From Propionibacteriaceae bacterium (GTDB lineage: Bacteria > Actinomycetota > Actinomycetes > Propionibacteriales > Propionibacteriaceae): DNA of 17,938 nucleotides. A model generated the notes under the pieces. That model made no database searches. It worked only from the letters and a program-made list of their open reading frames with translations, and was not told the origin of the DNA. Of the stretch, positions 14,111 through 17,938 are shown piece by piece. Both the position numbers and the translations under genes were made by a program. The stretch lies in the NCBI GenBank assembly GCA_030528545.1, contig JAUMYR010000049.1, positions 1 through 17,938 of the forward strand. The letters are read 5' to 3'. Numbering within the stretch: position 1 is the stretch's first letter; every line of letters begins with the position of its first letter.

Positions 14111-16075
14111 TCAGCGGCGTCCCGGACACGCCATGATGAGGGCCGTCGCGGCTGCCCTGCGGACCCCGGGAGATCGGTCTGCGAGCGCGGCCACCAGCTG
14201 TGGCACCGCTTCGCCAGCTCCGATCCAACCGATAGCCTCCGCGGCGGCGGCGCGCACCTGATCCTCCTTGTCGCCGAGGCAAGCGATCAGTGCCTCTGCC
14301 GCGCTCAGGTCACCGAGCTCGCCCAGGGCCAGCACGGCCGCCCGGCGCAGTCTCTCGTTGGGGGTGCGTGCCACTTCGACCAGCGGATCGGTAGCTCTGA
14401 GGTCGCCGATCCTACCGAGCACTTCGGCGGCCCGGACGCGCAGATCATCGTGCCCGGCGCGCAATGCCCCGATCAGGGGAGGCACTGCGACCTCACTCAT
14501 GGTCTCTAACGCATCGCTGACCGCCTGCCGGACGGCCGGGCCCCGGTCGGTCAATGCGCTGATGAGGGGCTCTAGAGCCCTCGGGTTTGCCAACGCACCA
14601 AGCGCGTCCGCGGCGGCGGCACGAACGGCGGGATCCTCGTCGGAAAGCGCGGTGAGCAGCGGCCGGAACACCTCCTCGGCGGTGCCCTGGTCGTCGGCTC
14701 CCGCCTGGCCGAGCGCGGCTGCGGCGGCCCGGCGAACGTCGGGGCTTGGGTCGGCCAAAGCGGCCACCAATCCCGCCACCGATTCGGCACCCCCGAGGAC
14801 GCCCAGTGCCTCAGCGGCCGCACGCCGGGTCCAGGAGCTACGGCTGTTGAGAGCCGACACCAATGGTGCTATCGCGGATGGATCGCCGATGGCTCCCATA
14901 GCCTGCGCGGCGGTTTGCGGGACCCCCCACGCCAGGCTGTTCAGGCTGTCAGACAGTGTAGGCAACGCCGCAGGGTCTCCGATCCGGCCGAGCGCGGCGA
15001 CGGCGCTGCGCTGAAGCTCAGGCTCCGCCGACCTCGCGCAGCCGAGGAGCGGCTTGACAGCCCGGGGGTCCCTGATATTGCCCAGCAGTTCGCAGATCAG
15101 GCAGCCCAGCTCCACCCTGGTGCAATCATTCAGCGCGGTGATGAGGGCGCAGATCGCGGCGCTACCCATCTCGAGCAGCGCTTCCGCGGCGGCCTGGCGG
15201 GCATCGGCGTCCGGTTCGGCCAGCATGGTCAGCAGCGGATCAACGGCTTTCTCACCCAGAGCCGCCAGCGCATGGGTCGCCAGTTCGCGAGGCTCGTCCT
15301 GGTCGAGGCTTAGCGCCTCGATCAGCGCCGGGACGGCTGCTTCGCCGATATCGGCGGCCCGTTGCCACTCGCCGCGCGACAGCCAGTAGGCCGCGCCCAG
15401 TGCATCAGCCCCCGGCTGCCAGCCCAGCGTCTCCAGCAGAGTGGCGACGGCGCAACGCAGGTCCCAGTGGGGTGCCTTTCGCAGTTCCCAGCTGAGCGAT
15501 TCGGCGGCCTCCGGGCCGATGGCCTGGACGACGTCGCGGGCGCCGTCGCGGATGCTTGGATCGGCGTGGGCGAGCGCGGTGATGAGCTGGTGGGGCGGCG
15601 GTGCACCGAACTGGGTGAGACTTGCGGCCGCAGTCGCCCTGACCGGGGGTTCTGGGTCACCCAGACAGGTCACCAGCCGAGAGGCAAGGCTCCGCTCCCC
15701 AAGGACTCCCGCGGCCTCGGCGGCCGCCCGGCGGACTCCAGCATCTGGGTCTGACAAGGCATTCACGACCGGTTGAAGGACGACCATGCTGATCTGTTCG
15801 GAAGCCGACGGGTCGTCACCGACCGCCGCGCGAAGCGGGTCCAGCACTCCAGAGACAATCTGACCGAGGGCTCCGATCGCGGCGGAGCGGACGGCAGGGT
15901 CCCGGTCGCGGCTTGCGGCGGCGAGAGTTGGTATCGCGCGCGGGTCGTTGCTGCGGCCGAGAGCCTGGACGGCCTTGAGCCTGGTTCCGCGGGCCTGCCG
16001 CACGGCGCGGGCCAATCGTGCCACGTTGCCGTCGGCGCTCTTCTGGGGGAGGGTCACTTCTTCGGGACAGTCCAT
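14111..16075 (-). CDS. HEAT-repeat protein of unknown function
   Basis: A 654-residue protein built almost wholly of about 19 HEAT repeats of the PBS-lyase type, spaced 30-37 residues. Each has the pattern DPxVRxAAAxALGxIGD, for example DRDPAVRSAAIGALG (57-71), DPSPDVRRAAAAALG (442-456), DEDPAVRAAAADALG (479-493), DRSPGVRRAAATAL (633-646). A less regular, Trp/Tyr-rich stretch at about 195-245 (HWDLRC, LGWQPGADALGAAYWLSRGE, WQRA) interrupts the array. No signal peptide, membrane segment or enzyme motif is seen. Such solenoids normally serve as protein-binding scaffolds; some relatives are bilin lyases, but nothing here supports that role. The start is ATG 16075, 13 nt after the TetR stop, with a weak AAAGAG site. 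A longer frame to 16174 would overlap the TetR gene by 86 bp and is less likely. Probably co-transcribed with the TetR gene. Confidence 0.85.
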   Translation of the reverse strand: MDCPEEVTLPQKSADGNVARLARAVRQARGTRLKAVQALGRSNDPRAIPTLAAASRDRDPAVRSAAIGALGQIVSGVLDPLRAAVGDDPSASEQISMVVLQPVVNALSDPDAGVRRAAAEAAGVLGERSLASRLVTCLGDPEPPVRATAAASLTQFGAPPPHQLITALAHADPSIRDGARDVVQAIGPEAAESLSWELRKAPHWDLRCAVATLLETLGWQPGADALGAAYWLSRGEWQRAADIGEAAVPALIEALSLDQDEPRELATHALAALGEKAVDPLLTMLAEPDADARQAAAEALLEMGSAAICALITALNDCTRVELGCLICELLGNIRDPRAVKPLLGCARSAEPELQRSAVAALGRIGDPAALPTLSDSLNSLAWGVPQTAAQAMGAIGDPSAIAPLVSALNSRSSWTRRAAAEALGVLGGAESVAGLVAALADPSPDVRRAAAAALGQAGADDQGTAEEVFRPLLTALSDEDPAVRAAAADALGALANPRALEPLISALTDRGPAVRQAVSDALETMSEVAVPPLIGALRAGHDDLRVRAAEVLGRIGDLRATDPLVEVARTPNERLRRAAVLALGELGDLSAAEALIACLGDKEDQVRAAAAEAIGWIGAGEAVPQLVAALADRSPGVRRAAATALIMACPGRR

Positions 16076-16088
16076 GATCGCTCTTTCG

Positions 16089-16727
16089 TCACTGGTGATG
16101 GGAGGTGGGGACGTCTGAACCGGTGGTTTGGCTGGTGTCGGGGAAGGCGGTCGCATCGTCGCCGCAGTGCTCAAGCAGCAACTGGAGGTGTTGCCGCGCG
16201 GTGGTGTGGACGTCCCTTCCCTCAGACAACGCGCTTACCGCAGCACCGTCGACGACGCTGATGATGAGTTCTGGCGGGCAGTTGAACCCAGCGACCCGCA
16301 GCACGCGACCGACCGCGAGGTTGAGACGCCCTCGTCCGGTGCTGTAAGCCCTGGTGACCGGGACCGATGCGCCAGCAGCGATGAGCTGGGAATAGTGGCC
16401 GAGCAAGGGGGAATCTTTCGGTAGGGTCGCGCTCAGCACCAAACTGATGGCGGCGTTGAGACTGGTCGGCGGGGCCCCCAACTCGGCCTGTTCGGCAACT
16501 CTCTCGGCTCGCTCGGCCCATTTGGCGATGTTGAGTCGGCCGGCCTCTTCCAACAACTCGTCGGCTCCATTGAAGTAGTAGGTCATAGCAGATAGCGAGG
16601 CTCCGACCCGTCGCGCAACGTTGCGCATCGATACGTTGGATGGCCCGCTCTCCCTCAGCATCTCCGCCGCCGCCTCGATGAGTGCGCGACGGCGGCGTTG
16701 TCCTTTGGCAGTAAACGTTTCCGTCAT
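16089..16727 (-). CDS. TetR/AcrR family transcriptional regulator
   Basis: Predicted dimeric repressor, 212 residues from the ATG at 16727. The N-terminal DNA-binding domain is clear: AKGQRRRRALIEAAAEMLRE, then SNVSMRNVARRVGASLSAMT with YYF, putting the helix-turn-helix at about 33-52. The C-terminal ligand and dimer domain (about 60-200) is variable and gives no hint of the ligand. An in-frame ATG at 16751 would add eight residues (MSRIEQHT); neither start has a good Shine-Dalgarno site. Two palindromes sit just upstream (16756-16776), suggesting autoregulation. The HEAT-repeat gene follows after 13 nt, so it is the likely co-regulated target. The gene lies 97 bp downstream of argB on the same strand. 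Confidence 0.92.
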   Translation of the reverse strand: MTETFTAKGQRRRRALIEAAAEMLRESGPSNVSMRNVARRVGASLSAMTYYFNGADELLEEAGRLNIAKWAERAERVAEQAELGAPPTSLNAAISLVLSATLPKDSPLLGHYSQLIAAGASVPVTRAYSTGRGRLNLAVGRVLRVAGFNCPPELIISVVDGAAVSALSEGRDVHTTARQHLQLLLEHCGDDATAFPDTSQTTGSDVPTSHHQ

Positions 16728-16755
16728 AGTGTGTTGCTCAATCCTGCTCATTTCA

Positions 16756-16776
16756 CCAGTCCACTGGACAGATGTC
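16756..16776. promoter_or_regulatory. Adjacent palindromes before the TetR gene, candidate operator
   Basis: CCAGT-CC-ACTGG (16756-16767) overlaps GTCCA-C-TGGAC (16759-16769) and abuts GACA-GA-TGTC (16767-16776). Dense dyad symmetry 30-50 bp before a TetR start is what an autoregulatory operator looks like. No convincing promoter hexamers were identified here, so the assignment rests on symmetry and position. Confidence 0.45.
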
Positions 16777-16824
16777 TCATGATGGCAGACGGTGGGGAGG
16801 GTCCAGAAGTCAGGTTGGGCATGG

Positions 16825-17742
16825 TCACACCACCTCGGGGCAGACGTCGTCGGGGAGCACCATGGTCCCCATGTCTTCGGTGGTGAACACTTCGACCAGC
16901 ATCGAGTGGTGCAGTTTTCCGTTGATCATGTGGGCCTGGGGGACGCCGCCCCGGATGGCGCGGATACAGGCTTCCAGCTTGGGTGCCATCCCGGAACTCA
17001 CCCCCGGCATGAGCTCCTCGGCCGCGCTGACGCCAATGCGGCGAATCCGGGTGCTCTCGTCAGGCCACTTCGCCAGCAGACCCTCGACATCGGTCAGGAT
17101 CAGCAGCTTGCTGGCGCCGAGGGCGACCGCGAGGGCGGAGGCGGCGGAGTCGGCGTTAACGTTGAGGACTTCGCCGGGCTCGTCGATATCCACGGCCACT
17201 GTCGACACGACGGGGATGCGGCCCGCGTCTAGCAGATCGATGACCGCCTGCGGGTCGACCTGCACCACATCGCCCACGCGCCCGATATCGATAGGTTCGC
17301 CCTGGACTGAGGTGCAGCGCCGTTTCGCGCGGAGAAGTCCGCCGTCTTCGCCCGAGATCCCGACGGAACAGGCGTCCTCGGCGTTGATGAGGCTGACCAA
17401 TTCGCGCTGGACCTGGCCGGTGAGGACCATGCGGACCACATCCATGGCCGCGGGTGTGGTGACCCGCAACCCCCCGACAAACTCAGGCTCGATGGCGAGC
17501 CTCTCCAGCATGGCACTGATCTGGGGCCCTCCACCGTGGACGATGACCGGCCTGAGCCCAACCTGGTGCAGGAAATGCACGTCTTCCACGAAAGCCTGCC
17601 TGAGATCGTCACTGAGCATGGCGTGCCCGCCATACTTGATGACGACGATGGAGCCAGCGAAACGGCGCAGCCAAGGGAGCGCCTGGATCAGTACCTGGGC
17701 CTTGTCATCGGGCCCGAGAGTGTCGAGTTGACTGCTTGTCAT
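16825..17742 (-). CDS. argB: Acetylglutamate kinase
   Basis: Cytoplasmic enzyme that phosphorylates N-acetyl-L-glutamate with ATP, the second step of arginine synthesis. The 305 residues are of normal length and the amino acid kinase motifs are intact: [10 protein letters not shown] with Lys36, [10 protein letters not shown] (66-75), [16 protein letters not shown] (105-120), [20 protein letters not shown] from 193, [13 protein letters not shown], and [20 protein letters not shown]. About 30 residues precede the first strand, as in arginine-sensitive members, so feedback control is possible. The ATG overlaps a TGA of an upstream open frame. Neither argC, argJ, argD, argF nor argR is recognisable next to it, unlike the usual actinobacterial arg cluster. 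Confidence 0.95.
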   Translation of the reverse strand: MTSSQLDTLGPDDKAQVLIQALPWLRRFAGSIVVIKYGGHAMLSDDLRQAFVEDVHFLHQVGLRPVIVHGGGPQISAMLERLAIEPEFVGGLRVTTPAAMDVVRMVLTGQVQRELVSLINAEDACSVGISGEDGGLLRAKRRCTSVQGEPIDIGRVGDVVQVDPQAVIDLLDAGRIPVVSTVAVDIDEPGEVLNVNADSAASALAVALGASKLLILTDVEGLLAKWPDESTRIRRIGVSAAEELMPGVSSGMAPKLEACIRAIRGGVPQAHMINGKLHHSMLVEVFTTEDMGTMVLPDDVCPEVV

Positions 17743-17938
17743 GATGCTACTTGCTCTCTTTCAGGGACTTGAATGCGGTTTCTCTCGACACCAGCATCGC
17801 ACCCAGCGCGGCCAAGGCCTTGGCCGCGAGACGGAAGACCGGTGCCATCGGTGGTGGACAGCAGGATCGCGAAAGCGATCCCGACGAGCACGATCGCTGT
17901 GAGGCTCGTCGTGTTCAGCAAGGCGAAGAGCGGGACGG
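17739..17938 (-). CDS. C-terminal fragment upstream of argB, unidentified, possibly frameshifted
   Basis: An open frame enters from the window edge and stops in a TGA overlapping the argB ATG. Its first part ([20 protein letters not shown], then [11 protein letters not shown]) looks like a membrane helix, perhaps of a transporter, and has almost only G or C at third codon positions. After about 17850 this pattern is lost in that frame and appears instead in another one, which encodes the 33 residues [20 protein letters not shown] and [13 protein letters not shown] and stops at 17747-17749 (TAG). Either one gene carries an indel here, or a small ORF overlaps the fragment. I do not recognise the protein; it does not look like argJ or another arginine gene. 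Confidence 0.4.
   Translation of the reverse strand, partial: VPLFALLNTTSLTAIVLVGIAFAILLSTTDGTGLPSRGQGLGRAGCDAGVERNRIQVPEREQVAS
17747..17848 (-). CDS. Possible 33-residue ORF or displaced C-terminus before argB
   Basis: ATG at 17846-17848 opens a frame of 33 codons ending in TAG, 4 nt before the argB ATG. By my count 26 of 33 third positions are G or C, against 14 of 32 in the frame that is open from the window edge, so this is the frame that looks translated. No ribosome binding site precedes the ATG, so it may be the true C-terminus of the upstream gene reached through a frameshift rather than an independent gene. The product is a basic amphipathic Ala/Leu helix ending KSLKESK. Confidence 0.35.
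   Translation of the reverse strand: MAPVFRLAAKALAALGAMLVSRETAFKSLKESK
17807..17828. repeat. Perfect 22-bp palindrome
   Basis: CGCGGCCAAGG is followed directly by its reverse complement CCTTGGCCGCG. It lies inside the Ala/Lys/Leu-rich part of the frame upstream of argB, where alternating GCC/AAG/TTG/GCG codons can create symmetry by chance. It is about 65-85 bp upstream of the argB start, so a regulatory role is also possible. Confidence 0.45.
17864..17881. other. 7-bp stem with GAAA tetraloop (as read on +)
   Basis: GGATCGC-GAAA-GCGATCC is a perfect stem closing a GNRA-type loop when read on +. On the coding (-) strand the loop reads TTTC and the sequence encodes part of the hydrophobic segment IAFAI. 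It is probably coincidental to coding sequence. Confidence 0.25.

Noticed and set aside
14111..16075. HEAT array considered as a DNA-level tandem repeat or CRISPR-like array.
   Set aside because: The repetition is at protein level; the nucleotide copies differ and show no constant repeat with unique spacers.
16076..16174. 33-residue N-terminal extension of the HEAT protein (MSTAATMRPPSPTPAKPP...).
   Set aside because: It would overlap the TetR gene by 86 bp, is Pro-rich and out of character; the ATG at 16075 lies just after the TetR stop.

Overview
The window is high-GC DNA with the gene content and order of an actinobacterium. The best lineage clue is the Fe/Mn superoxide dismutase at 7117-7734. 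From memory it closely resembles the cambialistic enzyme of Propionibacterium freudenreichii, so Propionibacteriaceae is my best guess. A ribosomal protein L17 with a C-terminal sunset-type domain, and a sugar ABC operon without its own ATPase, also fit an actinobacterium. No search could be run, so this placement is inference.

Region 1 (1-4012) is the tail of the large ribosomal protein cluster: infA, rpmJ, rpsM, rpsK, rpsD, rpoA, rplQ, all on +. It ends in a perfect 14-bp stem plus T-run terminator. A 228-bp gap with hairpins precedes rpsM, and a 10-bp stem hairpin separates rpsD from rpoA. These are places where expression of the alpha operon could be tuned.

Region 2 (4013-7785) holds a structured leader and a three-gene ABC importer of the TrpX/PF04392 type (lipoprotein, permease, ATPase). 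A monocistronic superoxide dismutase follows, closed by a 15-bp hairpin.

Region 3 (7786-11704) starts with about 500 bp that I consider noncoding, which contains a perfect 18-bp palindrome. A CUT1 sugar importer of the AglE/AglF/AglG type follows: lipoprotein and two permeases joined by ATGA overlaps. The operon has no nucleotide-binding subunit and presumably borrows a shared MsiK-like ATPase encoded elsewhere. A long inverted repeat closes it.

Region 4 (11705-14098) is an ABC-2 type exporter pair, with ATPase and large permease overlapping by 16 nt.

Region 5 (14111-17938) is on -. Reading 5' to 3' on that strand, it contains an unidentified C-terminal fragment at the window edge with a coding-frame discontinuity, then argB (acetylglutamate kinase), a TetR regulator with palindromes in front of it, and a 654-residue protein made almost entirely of HEAT repeats. 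The exporter and the HEAT gene converge with only 12 bp between them. argB has no recognisable arginine gene beside it in this window. The TetR/HEAT pair is the least conventional unit here. No tRNA, rRNA, CRISPR array or insertion sequence was seen.
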